Of a stretch of DNA of 13,765 nucleotides, positions 13,668 through 13,765 are shown piece by piece. The first letter of the stretch is position 1. The number at the start of each line of letters is the position of its first letter. Location: positions 1 to 13,765 of the forward strand of contig PWVY01000051.1 in NCBI GenBank assembly GCA_003561665.1. Reading direction: 5' to 3'. The DNA comes from Thermoplasmata archaeon (GTDB lineage: Archaea > Thermoplasmatota > SW-10-69-26). A program made the position numbers and the translations under genes. The notes under the pieces were generated by a model. It was not told where the DNA came from. It searched no databases and was given only the letters and a program-made list of their open reading frames with translations.

Positions 13668-13765
13668 GTCGAGGGGTAGGTTTGCGTGTCCGTAATGTAG
13701 TCGGGGAGGAGCTTGGTGAGGGTTTTGGGGGGGATGGCTTGGGTGGGGGTTAGGACGCCGTGCTG
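13664..13765 (-). CDS. C-terminal 33 residues of a minus-strand gene (partial)
   Basis: The minus strand is open from the window edge to a TAG at 13664-13666. The residues begin QHGVLTPTQAIPPKTLTKLL and end DTQTYPST. Codons mostly end in C, the same style as the polymerase gene at the other edge of the window, which is expected for a C-rich strand. The stop overlaps the crotonase stop by two bases in a convergent layout. Too short to assign a family. Confidence 0.5.
   Translation of the reverse strand, partial: QHGVLTPTQAIPPKTLTKLLPDYITDTQTYPST

Noticed and set aside
1..13765. CRISPR arrays, insertion sequences, attachment sites
   Set aside because: No regularly spaced repeats, transposase or integrase motifs, or terminal inverted repeats were seen on either strand.

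Overview
The window is archaeal. The evidence is an archaeal-type alanyl-tRNA synthetase (zinc-binding N-terminus, about 940 residues), a ribosomal-stalk operon in archaeal order (L1, L10/P0, P1/L12) whose P1 ends in a poly-Glu tract and GLGALF, a family B DNA polymerase, Lrp-TRASH and DtxR regulators, and promoters with an AT-rich box about 26 bases before the start codon. Tandem winged-helix membrane regulators and acidic proteins fit a euryarchaeote, perhaps Thermoplasmatota or a halo-adapted relative. That placement is a guess. GC content is high and coding density is very high.

Left part (1-3885): the 3' two thirds or so of a PolB2-like DNA polymerase with a degenerate active site; a small four-cysteine protein; a convergent DUF72 gene; a divergent Lrp/AsnC regulator with a TRASH metal-sensing tail; and a 47-residue zinc-ribbon protein on the minus strand that is easy to miss.

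Middle (4019-8499): a class V PLP aminotransferase and alaS, one base or so apart and probably one transcript, then a two-helix membrane protein of unknown function. Within alaS the base composition of the + strand flips from C-rich to G-rich. The flip follows the chromosome strand, not gene direction, so it looks like a replication-type skew boundary.

Right-middle (8580-10820, minus strand): the L1-L10-P1 operon with a clear TATA box, a leader that can fold into two competing hairpins, Shine-Dalgarno sites before the internal genes and a strong terminator-like hairpin. L11 is not next to L1, and L10 lacks the usual C-terminal factor-binding motif.

Right part (10905-13765): a divergent membrane-anchored regulator with a cysteine-bearing outer domain and two cytoplasmic winged helices; then a tight three-gene operon (DtxR-type iron regulator plus two different two-helix half-ferritins, with ATGA and GTGA overlaps); a PaaG-like crotonase; and the 3' end of a minus-strand gene.

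The most system-like item is the DtxR/half-ferritin/half-ferritin operon. It suggests an iron-responsive unit in which two small, non-identical subunits could build a diiron ferritin-like assembly.
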